A stretch of DNA of 42,592 nucleotides from Pectobacterium versatile (GCF_020166435.1 NZ_JAINZP010000029.1:1-42592), one strand, 5' to 3'; numbered from the stretch's first letter, positions 16,150 to 27,350 are shown. Notes: generated from the letters alone by a model not told the origin. A program made the numbers and translations.

Positions 16150-18585
16150 TTACAGTAACTGTGCCAGACGGTTTAGGTCAGATTGAAGCGCACCCGCCGT
16201 GACATCGCGCCCTGCACCTGGCCCACGGATAACCAACGGGTTATCCCGATACCAGCGGCTTTCGATCGCAAACACGTTATCACCCGGCAGCAGTGAGGCC
16301 AGCGGATGATCGGGGCGAACCGCTTCAACGCCCACGCGCGCTTTACCATTGCTGTCAAAGCGTGCGACGTGACGCAGAACCAAGCCCATTTCCTGTGCTG
16401 CTTCCAGACGTTGCAGCATCTGTTCGTTCAGCGAATCGCCGTTCTCGAAGAAGTAATCGACAGAGCCCTGTTCACAGCCCGGCGGCACCAGCGACTCAAC
16501 CCGAACCTGACTCGGTTCGATATCATAGCCAGCCTCACGCGCCAGAATCACCAGCTTGCGCATAACGTCCTGACCGGAAAGGTCAACACGCGGATCCGGC
16601 TCGGTCAGCCCCTGCTGACAAGCCTGATCGACCAGTTCGGTGAACGGCACGGTGCCGTCAAACTGCAAGAACAGCCAGGAAAGCGTGCCGGAGAAAATCC
16701 CGCTAATCGCCAGAATACTGTCGCCGCTTTCTCGCAGATCGCGTACCGCAAAGTTGACTGGCAACCCTGCGCCGACGGTCGCGTTATACAACCAGTGACG
16801 ATCCGTTTTCGCGAACGCGTCGCGGATCTGGCGATAGTTATTGCCGCCTGATGCACCCGCCAATTTATTGGCGCTGATGACATGGAAACCATAGCTGGCG
16901 AAGTCCAGATACAGATCGGCGACCGACTCACTGGCGGTGACGTCCAGCACCACCAAATCATCGAAGGGATGCGAACGCATCCACAGGAACAGATCTTCGC
17001 CATCCCGCTCTTGCGCTTCACTTTCGAAGAACGCCAACGCACGGCTGGCATCCAGTCCGTCATAGTTCAACAGGCTGCGCGTACTGTCCACCACACCGGC
17101 CAGTACAAACTCAAAACCGGTACGTGCAGACAGGTTACTCTGCTCACGCGCAAACAGCTCCAGCCAGCGTGAACCAATATTCCCTTTGCCAAACAGCACT
17201 AACCCAATACGTTTTTCTGCCCGGAACAGTGAATGGTGCAACCCACGAATCAAATGCTCCGTCGGACCAACGCGCAGCACAGCAACCAGACTGATGCCAT
17301 CATCGGCCTGGCGGACAAATTCAATCGGCTGATCTTTCAACTGCTGATAGAAACGGTGACTGTGCAGCGGATTTTTACCCACGCCTGCACCGACCATCGC
17401 GACCATCGCCAATCCGTCACGCTGGTTGAGCTCAACGGGCAACGCAGCCTGTGCCAGCAGTTGCAGCGAGCTATCCACCACTTCGGAGGTGTAGCACAGT
17501 TGCAGCAGGTTACGATCCTGATGAACGCCGATCGCCAGCGGTTTCAACTGCGCACGGTTCAGAAGCTGTTCGACTTCTTTTTGCAGCAACGCGAAATCGT
17601 GTTCGGAAGGAACCTGAACTTCAATCAGGCAGACATCGTCGTGGCTGGTGACAATTTTGGCACCCGTTCCTGACGCCAACACGCGTTCAATGCGCGTCGA
17701 TCCCTGTTCAGGCTGATAGCTGCAACGCAGTTGCAAATCGATATCGCTGCCGGAAACAGGCTGTAAGGTACGCGTATGTAACACTGGCGCAGCCAGACGT
17801 GCCAGTTCACTGGCTTCATCCAAACGCAGCAGCGGCAGCAGGCAGGCATCTTTCACTTTGCGCGGGTCAGCGCTATACACCCCGGCGACGTCGCTCCAGA
17901 TGGTCACGCGCTCAACGCCCGCCAACGCACCAATTTGTGTAGCGGAATAGTCACTCCCGTTGCGCCCCAGCAGCACCGTTTCACCCGCATCATTGCGGCT
18001 GATAAAACCGGTTACCACTAAGCGCTGCCCTGTGTGTTGCGTCAGATATTGCTGCAACAGCGGCCAGGAACGGCCTTCATCAACCTGCGGCTGCGCGGCA
18101 CGCTCCGCACAGAGAAAATCACGCGCATCCAGCCACGCTGCATTCATATCCCGGTGATTAAGCACAGCGGACATCAGGCGAGCCGACCAGATTTCACCGT
18201 GCCCGACCACTTCGGCGTAGACGGCATCCGTCATCTTGCCATCCAGCAGCGCAGCCAAACGCTCCAGATCGCGAATAAACTGGGCGGTCAGCGCTTCTGC
18301 CTCTTGCGCAGGCAGAAGCCCGGCAATCAGTTCACTGTGGTAGCGGCGTAATGCCTGCTGAACCTGATGTGCCGACAGACGATCGCTTTGGCTCAGTTTC
18401 AACCAGCTAATCAGCTGGTTTGTGGTACTGCCAGCGGCAGACACCACCATCAAATCACCGGGGTGGCTATACTCCGCCATAATACCGGCTACGCGCAGGT
18501 AACACTTCACATCGGCCAGACTGCTACCGCCAAACTTATGCAGCTGTCGGCCCGTTACCGATGGCGCTACTCCTAATGCACTCAT
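16150..18585 (-). CDS. metL: Bifunctional aspartokinase II / homoserine dehydrogenase II
   Basis: Catalyses the first and third steps from aspartate to homoserine for methionine. It has 811 residues (E. coli 810). The N-terminal kinase carries KFGGSSLAD (about 17-25) and GRNGSDYSATQIGAL (near 210). A central ACT-like region follows. The C-terminal dehydrogenase has the NAD(P) loop LVLFGKGNIGSRW (near 470) and SANKLAGASGGNNY and NATVGAGLPV near 590-625. It starts 2 nt after the metB stop, so metBL is one operon under the MetJ operator at 19810-19841. Unlike E. coli, metF does not follow directly. Confidence 0.97.
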   Translation of the reverse strand: MSALGVAPSVTGRQLHKFGGSSLADVKCYLRVAGIMAEYSHPGDLMVVSAAGSTTNQLISWLKLSQSDRLSAHQVQQALRRYHSELIAGLLPAQEAEALTAQFIRDLERLAALLDGKMTDAVYAEVVGHGEIWSARLMSAVLNHRDMNAAWLDARDFLCAERAAQPQVDEGRSWPLLQQYLTQHTGQRLVVTGFISRNDAGETVLLGRNGSDYSATQIGALAGVERVTIWSDVAGVYSADPRKVKDACLLPLLRLDEASELARLAAPVLHTRTLQPVSGSDIDLQLRCSYQPEQGSTRIERVLASGTGAKIVTSHDDVCLIEVQVPSEHDFALLQKEVEQLLNRAQLKPLAIGVHQDRNLLQLCYTSEVVDSSLQLLAQAALPVELNQRDGLAMVAMVGAGVGKNPLHSHRFYQQLKDQPIEFVRQADDGISLVAVLRVGPTEHLIRGLHHSLFRAEKRIGLVLFGKGNIGSRWLELFAREQSNLSARTGFEFVLAGVVDSTRSLLNYDGLDASRALAFFESEAQERDGEDLFLWMRSHPFDDLVVLDVTASESVADLYLDFASYGFHVISANKLAGASGGNNYRQIRDAFAKTDRHWLYNATVGAGLPVNFAVRDLRESGDSILAISGIFSGTLSWLFLQFDGTVPFTELVDQACQQGLTEPDPRVDLSGQDVMRKLVILAREAGYDIEPSQVRVESLVPPGCEQGSVDYFFENGDSLNEQMLQRLEAAQEMGLVLRHVARFDSNGKARVGVEAVRPDHPLASLLPGDNVFAIESRWYRDNPLVIRGPGAGRDVTAGALQSDLNRLAQLL

Positions 18586-18587
18586 TC

Positions 18588-19748
18588 TTACCTCTTGGCA
18601 GCGGCTTGAAACGCACGATCCAGATCGGCAACCAGATCATCGCCGTCTTCAATGCCAGTGGAAATACGCAGTAATGTTTCAGAGATACCCGCTGCGGCAC
18701 GCGCTTCTGGCGCCATACCGGCATGCGTCATCGTTGCCGCATGAGAGATGAGGCTTTCAACGCCGCCCAGCGATTCTGCCAGCGTGAACAATTCCAGCGA
18801 CGCCAGAAAACGCCGCAAGGTGTCTTCATCCCCATCCAGCTCAAAACTTAGCATAGCGCCAAAGCCGGATTGTTGACGGCGGGCAATATCATGACCGGGA
18901 TTATTCGGCAGTGAAGGATGGTACAGCGCCTTCACCAGCGGCTGCGTCTGTAAGAATTCAACCACTTGTTGCGCATTACGCTGCGCGGCTGCCATACGTG
19001 GCGATAAGGTACGCAGGCCGCGTAGCAGCAGATAGCTGTCAAACGCCGCGCCCGTAACACCGATGTTGTTCGCCCACCAGGCCAGTTCAGTAATGGTATC
19101 GGCATCTTTGGCGATCACCGCACCCGCGACGACATCAGAGTGACCATTCAGGTACTTGGTGCACGAATGCACCACCAGATCGGCACCCAGCTCCAGCGGC
19201 TTCTGCAACGCCGGGCTCAGGAAGGTATTATCCACCACGCTGACCGCGCCAGCTTCCCGCGCAGCCTGACAAATTGCAGCAATATCCACGACGCGCAGCA
19301 GCGGATTGCTCGGGCTTTCCACCAGCACCAGCTTCGGCTTTTCTGCCAGCGCCGCGTTGAGTGCATCGGTATCACTTTGATCGACAAATTTGACGCGAAA
19401 CGCGCCGCGCTTGCTCAGACTGTCAAACAGACGATAACTGCCGCCGTAGCAATCATGCGGTGCCACCAGCAGATCGCCGGGACGCAGGAACACCGTGCAA
19501 ACCAGCATAATCGCCGACATTCCGCTGCTCGTCATTACCGCACCTGCACCGCCTTCCAGTTCGGCAAGCGCACGCTGCACAACATCACGCGTGGGGTTAC
19601 CGCGACGCGAATAGTCGTGTGCGCGTGGCTGGTTGAATCCGGTAAAGTTATACGTGCTGGAAAGGTGAATGGGGGGGACGACGCAGCCATACTGCTCATC
19701 ATCATTTAACCCACTGCGGACTGCGATCGTTGCCTGTTTACGCGTCAT
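18588..19748 (-). CDS. metB: Cystathionine gamma-synthase
   Basis: PLP enzyme that condenses O-succinylhomoserine with cysteine to cystathionine. It has 386 residues, the E. coli length. The PLP lysine is Lys198 in HSCTKYLNGHSD. SRRGNPTRD (47-55), SSGMSAI and DNTFLSPALQKPLELGADL are typical of the Cys/Met-metabolism PLP family. The ATG at 19746-19748 follows AGGAAATGAGCCG. First gene of metBL and divergent from metJ, with MetJ boxes between them. Confidence 0.97.
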   Translation of the reverse strand: MTRKQATIAVRSGLNDDEQYGCVVPPIHLSSTYNFTGFNQPRAHDYSRRGNPTRDVVQRALAELEGGAGAVMTSSGMSAIMLVCTVFLRPGDLLVAPHDCYGGSYRLFDSLSKRGAFRVKFVDQSDTDALNAALAEKPKLVLVESPSNPLLRVVDIAAICQAAREAGAVSVVDNTFLSPALQKPLELGADLVVHSCTKYLNGHSDVVAGAVIAKDADTITELAWWANNIGVTGAAFDSYLLLRGLRTLSPRMAAAQRNAQQVVEFLQTQPLVKALYHPSLPNNPGHDIARRQQSGFGAMLSFELDGDEDTLRRFLASLELFTLAESLGGVESLISHAATMTHAGMAPEARAAAGISETLLRISTGIEDGDDLVADLDRAFQAAAKR

Positions 19749-19809
19749 CGGCTCATTTCCTGGCTGGAGGCTGAAAAGATAGGAACTTAAGAGTAAACGC
19801 AGTTTTAAT

Positions 19810-19841
19810 GGACGTCAACACATCTAGACATCTAAACTTCT
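19810..19841. promoter_or_regulatory. MetJ operator in the metB-metJ divergent promoter
   Basis: Four contiguous 8-mers, GGACGTCA, ACACATCT, AGACATCT and AAACTTCT, each match the AGACGTCT met box at 5-7 positions. They lie 62-93 bp from the metB start and about 95 bp from metJ, so both directions can be repressed. Confidence 0.88.
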
Positions 19842-19935
19842 TTGCGTATAGATTGAGCATAAGCATAATAACCGCTAGAATTGTGGCATTTCATGACAGA
19901 TGCTGTCTTCATTAGATTAATTTTTAAGGTATCCC

Positions 19936-20253
19936 ATGGCTGAGTGGAACGGCGAGTATGTCAGCCCTTACGCTGAACACGGTAAAAAAAGCGAGCAAGT
20001 CAAGAAGATAACAGTATCTATCCCATTAAAAGTATTAAAGATACTGACTGACGAACGCACGCGTCGTCAGGTGAACAACCTGCGCCACGCCACCAACAGC
20101 GAGCTGCTGTGCGAGGCGTTTCTGCACGCGTTCACGGGACAACCGTTACCGAATGACGAAGACCTGCGTAAAGAACGCAGCGATGAAATTCCTGAAGCCG
20201 CGAAAATCATCATGCGTGAAATGGGTATCGACCCAGATACGTGGGAATACTGA
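19936..20253 (+). CDS. metJ: Methionine repressor MetJ
   Basis: Ribbon-helix-helix repressor that uses S-adenosylmethionine as corepressor and binds tandem met boxes. It has 105 residues, the E. coli length. The DNA-contacting beta strand is [20 protein letters not shown] (about 23-42), followed by [20 protein letters not shown]. It starts after AAGGTATCCC. Three operators in this window (metF, metBL and a candidate at btuB) are likely targets. A Rho-independent terminator follows. Confidence 0.98.
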
Positions 20254-20283
20254 TCGCGTTTGCACTATCGATTTTCTTGCTAA

Positions 20284-20308
20284 CCCCGCCTCCTCTGGCG
20301 GGGTTTTG
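20284..20308 (+). terminator. Rho-independent terminator of metJ
   Basis: CCCCGCC and GGCGGGG form a 7-bp stem with a 6-nt loop, followed by TTTT, 30 nt after the metJ stop. Confidence 0.85.
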
Positions 20309-20424
20309 CTATGCAGAGAATCCCGCTCAACACATCACTCCTCATTAACCTGAACCTCAACCTCCGCCGCTCGCACTTCTTCCTTTCTTTCCGCTCACGT
20401 TGTGAATCGGGATTGCATTTAATT

Positions 20425-20441
20425 TGTTATGTTATAACATA
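20425..20441. promoter_or_regulatory. Zur-like operator upstream of the FecCD-type importer
   Basis: TGTTATGTTATAACA (20425-20439) matches the gammaproteobacterial Zur core TGTTATA-N-TATAACA at 14 of 15 bases. A one-base shift gives a perfect 14-bp palindrome, TATGTTATAACATA (20428-20441). It lies 36-52 bp upstream of the first ABC gene in AT-rich sequence, where a promoter is expected. It does not resemble the Fur box (GATAAT repeats). Confidence 0.55.
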
Positions 20442-20468
20442 TCACTTTTAGCGTATAACGGTGATATG
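20438..20468 (+). promoter_or_regulatory. Leader hairpin just before the ABC start codon
   Basis: CATATCAC (20438-20445) and GTGATATG (20461-20468) are exact inverted 8-mers with a 15-nt loop, ending 8 nt before the ATG at 20477. The ATG inside the second arm opens a four-codon frame (ATG CCC GCA TCA TGA) whose stop overlaps the gene's start codon. No clear ribosome-binding site precedes the gene itself. Confidence 0.4.
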
Positions 20469-20476
20469 CCCGCATC

Positions 20477-21274
20477 ATGACAGAGCTTCTCTCCACGAAA
20501 CCCGTGCTGCTACAGCTTCACCATGTTTCCGTTGCCGACGCCAATCGCACGCCGAGGCTCAGTGATATTTCTCTGTCCATGCAAGCTGGAGAGCGTTTGG
20601 CGCTGGTTGGGCCCAACGGCAGTGGTAAGTCCACGCTGCTACGCGTGTTAACCAGCGAACTCGGCGCGACAACGGGGTACATCCAGTTGAACGGCCAGCC
20701 GTTGAACACACTCAGCCGCCATGAACGAGCAAAGCGCATCGCAATTCTGGCGCAGAACGATGCACCGGATCTGCGTTTGCGGGTCGCGGAATACGTCGCC
20801 TTAGGACGAATTCCACACCACGGGTTCAGCACACCTGCGCAGGATCGCCAGCTCATCGAAGAAGCGCTGGACGATACTGGCTTATTACCGCTGCGCCACC
20901 GCCTGCTGGGCACACTCTCCGGCGGGGAACGTCAACGCGCGGCACTGGCGCGTGCTTTTGCACAAACGCCGCAGCTCCTGCTGCTGGATGAACCGACTAA
21001 CCATCTCGATCCGTTAGCGCGCGCGCAGTTGCTGTCTCTCGTGCGGAAACGCGGTATTTCAACGCTGGCGGTGCTACATGACCTGCCACTCATTACCCCC
21101 TTTGCCGACCGCGTCGCCGTTTTGCAGCAGGGAACGCTACTCCGCTGGGGAACGCCCGCACACGCGCTGAGCGCCGACTGTGTGAAATCCGTATTTGGGA
21201 TGGAGAGCTTTACGGTGCCGCATCCGCTAAACGGCTCGCCCATTCGCATCTTTGAAGCCCCTGAACTGCACTAA
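20477..21274 (+). CDS. FecE/BtuD-type ABC transporter ATPase
   Basis: A 265-residue ATPase of the iron-siderophore/cobalamin import class. Walker A GPNGSGKST is at 45-53, signature LSGGERQ at 147-153, Walker B LLLLDEP at 167-173, then TNHLDPLARAQL and the H-loop LAVLHDLPL. It is the first gene of a tight three-gene unit, with a 6-nt gap to the binding protein. Upstream is a Zur-like box, which points to a metal, a metallophore or a corrinoid as substrate. The operon sits between metJ and rpmE, where E. coli has a different gene (yiiX). Confidence 0.9.
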   Translation: MTELLSTKPVLLQLHHVSVADANRTPRLSDISLSMQAGERLALVGPNGSGKSTLLRVLTSELGATTGYIQLNGQPLNTLSRHERAKRIAILAQNDAPDLRLRVAEYVALGRIPHHGFSTPAQDRQLIEEALDDTGLLPLRHRLLGTLSGGERQRAALARAFAQTPQLLLLDEPTNHLDPLARAQLLSLVRKRGISTLAVLHDLPLITPFADRVAVLQQGTLLRWGTPAHALSADCVKSVFGMESFTVPHPLNGSPIRIFEAPELH

Positions 21275-21280
21275 GGAACC

Positions 21281-22246
21281 ATGATGAAAATAACGCTTCT
21301 GTCTGGACTGCTGGCATTGACGTCGTGCTGGGCACACGCTTCTGGTTTTCCGATCACGGTCGACAGCTGTGGACAACCGCTCACTTTCACCCAGCCGCCG
21401 CAGCGAGCCGTTATCCATGACCTGAACATGACGGAAATGGCGTTTGCGCTTGGGCTGCAAAAGAATATCGTCGGGCTGACTGGGATCACCGGCTGGTATA
21501 AGGCACCTCCAGACTTTATCAAGCAGCAGGGCACGATCCCTGAACTGGCAGCAAAATACCCGACGTTAGAAAACCTGCTGGCCGTACACCCGGATTTCTT
21601 CTTTGCTGGGTGGAACTACGGCATGAAAGTGGGCGGTGAAGTCACCCCGCAATCGCTGAAAAAATACGGCATTCAGACGCTGGTACTCAGCGAAAGCTGC
21701 GTGTTCACCGATCAACAGCAACAGCGTCCACGTGCCAGCATGGATCTGCTCTACGGCGACATGCTGAAACTGGGGAAAGTTTTTGGTAAGCAGGAACAGG
21801 CTCAGGAACAGATTGACGGCTGGAAACAGCAGATTGCCGAACTGCAAACCCATATTGGCAATCAGCCAAAGCAGAAAGTTTTTCTGTATGACTCTGGCGA
21901 CGATAAGCCCTTTACCAGCGGGAAATTCGCTATGCCAACCGCCATCATTGAAGCGGCTGGCGGTAAGAACGTAATGGACGATATGGAAACGAGCTGGGCT
22001 TCCACCTCGTGGGAAAGCGTGGCGGCCCGCGAGCCCGACTTTATTATTTTGCTGGATTACCAGACGGGCAACGGGGCGGATGCGTTAAGGCGCTTTCTGG
22101 AATCACATCCGCTAATGAGATTTACCCCAGCCGTACAGCAGCATCGCTATCTGAAACTGCAATATGCAGAACTTACGCCGGGACCAGCGAATATCGCCGC
22201 TATTGATAAACTGGCACGCGCACTCTACCCGGATGCCTTTAAGTGA
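21281..22246 (+). CDS. Periplasmic binding protein of the FecCD-type importer
   Basis: A 321-residue class III (FecB/BtuF-like) binding protein. It has a short signal peptide with two readings: cleavage after AHA, or a lipobox LTSC ending at Cys16. The mature part begins ITVDSCGQPLTF and has HDLNMTEMAFALGL, FFFAGWNYGMKVGGEVTP and LSESC. That set is shared, as far as I recall, with a widespread subgroup of uncharacterised siderophore/cobalamin-type binders. Cysteines in VDSCG and SESC could form a disulfide. Two adjacent ATGs start it, after AAGGA. Its stop overlaps the permease start (GTGA). The ligand is unknown. Confidence 0.88.
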   Translation: MMKITLLSGLLALTSCWAHASGFPITVDSCGQPLTFTQPPQRAVIHDLNMTEMAFALGLQKNIVGLTGITGWYKAPPDFIKQQGTIPELAAKYPTLENLLAVHPDFFFAGWNYGMKVGGEVTPQSLKKYGIQTLVLSESCVFTDQQQQRPRASMDLLYGDMLKLGKVFGKQEQAQEQIDGWKQQIAELQTHIGNQPKQKVFLYDSGDDKPFTSGKFAMPTAIIEAAGGKNVMDDMETSWASTSWESVAAREPDFIILLDYQTGNGADALRRFLESHPLMRFTPAVQQHRYLKLQYAELTPGPANIAAIDKLARALYPDAFK

Positions 22247-23256
22247 ACCCAACGTCTTCACGTTATGCCGCTACCGTCGTTATCGCGCTGCTGATATTGG
22301 TTGGGCTGATGCTGTTAAATATTGCGACAGGCAGCACAACGATTCCCCTTACGCAGGTCGCCAGCGTATTGGGGTTATCATCGGCAGACGTCTCGCCGAT
22401 GACGTCACGCATCATTCTGGAGCTGCGTATTCCCCGCAGCCTGCTGGCAGCGTTGTGCGGTGCAGGTTTAGCGATGGTCGGTGCCTTTTTGCAAACGGCA
22501 ACCCGCAACGATCTGGCCGACCCTTTTCTATTCGGCCTGTCTGCCGGAGCCTCAGCAGGCGCGGTCGCCGTCATCACCCGCTTTGGCGAGCAACTCGGTG
22601 ACTGGGCGCTGCCGATGGCGGCCTTCTGTGGCGGCATTTTATCGGCCGTCGCCGTGACGGTGTTGTTCCTGCTGCAACAGGCGCGGGGCGCAGAGCGATT
22701 GATCATCTGCGGATTGGCGATCTCGTTTCTGTTCGGCGCCCTGACGAACTATCTGGTGTTTTCCGGCGATCAGCGGGCCGCCAGCTCGATTCTTTTCTGG
22801 TCACTGGGCGGGCTGGGTCTTGCCCGTTGGGACACATTACCGTTCGCGGTGTTCAGCGTCCTGCTGCTATTCGGCCTCACCGCTCTGCGCTGGCGGGCGC
22901 TCGACGCTCTGCTGGCGGGCGGACAAACGGCGGCCTCAATGGGCGTTAATCTGTCCCGCGTACGGGTGGAAATTTTTATCTGCTGCGCGTTCGCCACGTC
23001 GCTGTTAGTCGCGCTGACCGGCGTGATCGGTTTTATCGGCCTGATGATTCCCCATCTGGCTCGCCCGTTGAGCGGCGTACTGCACAAGAAGCTGCTGCCA
23101 CTGACCGCCATACTGGGCGCGATACTGCTGTGCGGCGGCGATTGGCTCAGCCGACAGTTGCTGGCCCCCCAGGAATTACCCATCGGGATTATTACAGCGG
23201 GATTGGGCGGCATCTTCGTTCTGGGGATGCTGGTAAAACGCCAGCAGGGACACTGA
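22243..23256 (+). CDS. FecCD-family ABC permease
   Basis: A 337-residue permease of the FecCD/BtuC family with about ten membrane segments. Family motifs include LRIPRSLLAALCGAGLAMVG (near 66-85), DPFLFGLSAGASAGA, and the C-terminal FIGLMIPHLARPLSG, GGDWLSRQLLAPQELPIGII and GGIFVLGML. It starts with GTG at 22243, overlapping the binding-protein stop by 4 nt, so translation is coupled. A single permease gene implies a homodimer, as in BtuC. It converges on rpmE across a shared terminator. Confidence 0.92.
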   Translation: MNPTSSRYAATVVIALLILVGLMLLNIATGSTTIPLTQVASVLGLSSADVSPMTSRIILELRIPRSLLAALCGAGLAMVGAFLQTATRNDLADPFLFGLSAGASAGAVAVITRFGEQLGDWALPMAAFCGGILSAVAVTVLFLLQQARGAERLIICGLAISFLFGALTNYLVFSGDQRAASSILFWSLGGLGLARWDTLPFAVFSVLLLFGLTALRWRALDALLAGGQTAASMGVNLSRVRVEIFICCAFATSLLVALTGVIGFIGLMIPHLARPLSGVLHKKLLPLTAILGAILLCGGDWLSRQLLAPQELPIGIITAGLGGIFVLGMLVKRQQGH

Positions 23257-23270
23257 TACGCCAGAAACAA

Positions 23271-23294
23271 CAAAGGCACCTGTCGGTGCCTTTG
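23271..23294. terminator. Bidirectional terminator between the ABC operon and rpmE
   Basis: CAAAGGCACC and GGTGCCTTTG form a 10-bp stem with a TGTC loop. T-rich and A-rich flanks suit either direction. Confidence 0.82.
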
Positions 23295-23328
23295 CAGAAA
23301 GTTACTAGGCCGATGAGGCCAGTAAAAC

Positions 23329-23544
23329 TTATTTTTTAGCGCCTGGTACGGAGAAACGCTTGTTGAAGCGGTCAACACGGCCACCAGTTGCAACATCACG
23401 TTGTTTGCCAGTGTAGAACGGGTGGCATTCGCCACAAACGTCCAGGTTCAGGTCACGACCCACAGTAGAATGGGTTTTGATCACGTTACCGCAAGAGCAA
23501 GTTACAGTAACTTCAGAATAATTCGGGTGAATACCTTTTTTCAT
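23329..23544 (-). CDS. rpmE: 50S ribosomal protein L31 (zinc-binding form)
   Basis: A 71-residue ribosomal protein (E. coli 70). It retains the zinc-binding cysteines Cys16, Cys18, Cys37 and Cys40 ([15 protein letters not shown]) and ends with [16 protein letters not shown]. It is therefore the C+ paralogue, which stores zinc and is replaced by a C- form under zinc limitation in many bacteria. It is divergent from priA and convergent with the importer that has a Zur-like box. That adjacency may be chance, since rpmE-priA adjacency is conserved. Confidence 0.97.
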   Translation of the reverse strand: MKKGIHPNYSEVTVTCSCGNVIKTHSTVGRDLNLDVCGECHPFYTGKQRDVATGGRVDRFNKRFSVPGAKK

Positions 23545-23718
23545 GGGGAAACCTCTGTTAAGGCCGTGTCGCTATCCAGCCCTGTTCCGCCAGACACCAC
23601 ACGAAAGTTGTATAAGTAAGTTTCATTATGCGAACAGCATAGTGGCGGCGGATCATACAGAATCTGATACCCCGATGCAATCGCATCCACACATTATCCC
23701 TCGCAGCATGTACACTAG

Positions 23719-26016
<2,298 letters not shown>

Positions 26017-26306
26017 CGCTTCCTGTTAGATCATTTCGGTTTCTTGCCATTCATTTTTTGCGATCGGCGTCGAGAACACGACATTCATCACACTTTTTGT
26101 GCAAATTAAGCAACAAAACCTGCGTTCAATCTGTTATCACTGTCTGCGCAGGCCGTATGCTGAGGCCAGACCGTTTACTGAGGTATAGCACCGTTCCATC
26201 GGCATACCGTCCCTGAAAAGCGTTACCCGTAATCATAGAAAGTCAGTAGACAGGGGCGTTCTGCTGACAGTCAGCGCCAGTTAACGCTGACGCAAGGAGA
26301 AAAGCG

Positions 26307-27350
26307 TTGAAGCAGAAGAAAGGTGTCACCACGGCGACGATGAAAAACGTGGCGGATGAGGCGGGTGTTTCCACCGCGACCGTATCCCGAACGTTGATGA
26401 ACCCAGAGAAAGTCTCTGCGACCACCCGCAGGAAGGTCGAGCAGGCTGTCATCGCCGTTGGTTATTCGCCTCATGCACTCAACAGAAACCTCAAGCGTAA
26501 CGAATCGCGCACTATCCTGACGATCGTGCCAGATATCTGCGATCCTTATTTCTCCGAAATATTTCGCGGGATCGAGGAAACGGCAGCCGAACATGGCTAT
26601 CTGGTGTTGATTGGCGATTGCGCTCATCAGCATCAGAAAGAAAAAACCTTCGTCGACCTGATTATTACCAAGCAGATCGACGGCATGCTATTACTCGGTT
26701 CCAATCTGCCGTTTGACGCAGGCCAGGAAGAACAGCGTAATCTGCCACCGATGGTGATGGCAAATGAGTTTTCACCGGATCTGGCGCTGCCAACCGTGCA
26801 TATCGATAACCTGACTGCCGCCTTTGACGCCGTACATTATCTGTATCAGACGGGTCATCAGCGCATCGCCTGCATTGCCGGCCCAGAGCACATGCATCTG
26901 AGCCAATATCGTTTGCAGGGGTACATTCAGGCCTTGCGCCGCAATGGCATTCTCATCGATAACCAGTACATCTTTCGGGGTAATTTCGCCTATGAAACTG
27001 GGATCAGCGGCCTGATTGCGCTGATGCAACACCCACAACCACCCAGCGCGATCTTCTGCCATAGCGATCTCATGGCGCTGGGCGTACTGGCGCAGGCTAG
27101 AAAAATGGGGCTGAATATCCCGCGTGACCTCTCCATCATTGGTTTCGACGACATTGAACAAGCGAAGTACTGCTGGCCTCCTCTGACATCTGTCGCCCAG
27201 CCGCGTTATCAGATCGGACGTGAGGCAATGCTGCTACTCTTAGAACAGTTGCAAGGTAACACGGTACAAAGTGGTTCGCGTCTATTGTCCAGTGAGTTGG
27301 TCATACGCGACAGTGTCGCAGCCCCGAATTATTCCCGTAACAGGCTTTAA
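26307..27350 (+). CDS. cytR: LacI-family repressor CytR
   Basis: Represses nucleoside uptake and catabolism genes together with CRP; cytidine is the inducer. It has 347 residues (E. coli 341). The helix-turn-helix is MKNVADEAGVSTATVSRTLM (12-31), followed by RNESRTILTIVPDICDPYFS and IITKQIDGMLLLGS, near identical to E. coli. The start codon is TTG at 26307, supported by AAGGAGA 6 nt upstream and by alignment with the E. coli N terminus (MKxKK). The next ATG, 11 codons later, would cut into the DNA-binding domain. About 290 nt without a gene precede it; I see only its leader there. Confidence 0.96.
   Translation: MKQKKGVTTATMKNVADEAGVSTATVSRTLMNPEKVSATTRRKVEQAVIAVGYSPHALNRNLKRNESRTILTIVPDICDPYFSEIFRGIEETAAEHGYLVLIGDCAHQHQKEKTFVDLIITKQIDGMLLLGSNLPFDAGQEEQRNLPPMVMANEFSPDLALPTVHIDNLTAAFDAVHYLYQTGHQRIACIAGPEHMHLSQYRLQGYIQALRRNGILIDNQYIFRGNFAYETGISGLIALMQHPQPPSAIFCHSDLMALGVLAQARKMGLNIPRDLSIIGFDDIEQAKYCWPPLTSVAQPRYQIGREAMLLLLEQLQGNTVQSGSRLLSSELVIRDSVAAPNYSRNRL

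Noticed and set aside
26085-26125. CRP-like sequence (TTTTGTGCAAATTAAGCAAC) upstream of cytR
   Set aside because: One half-site is passable but the second does not match TCACA. Regulation by CRP may be real but is not supported here.
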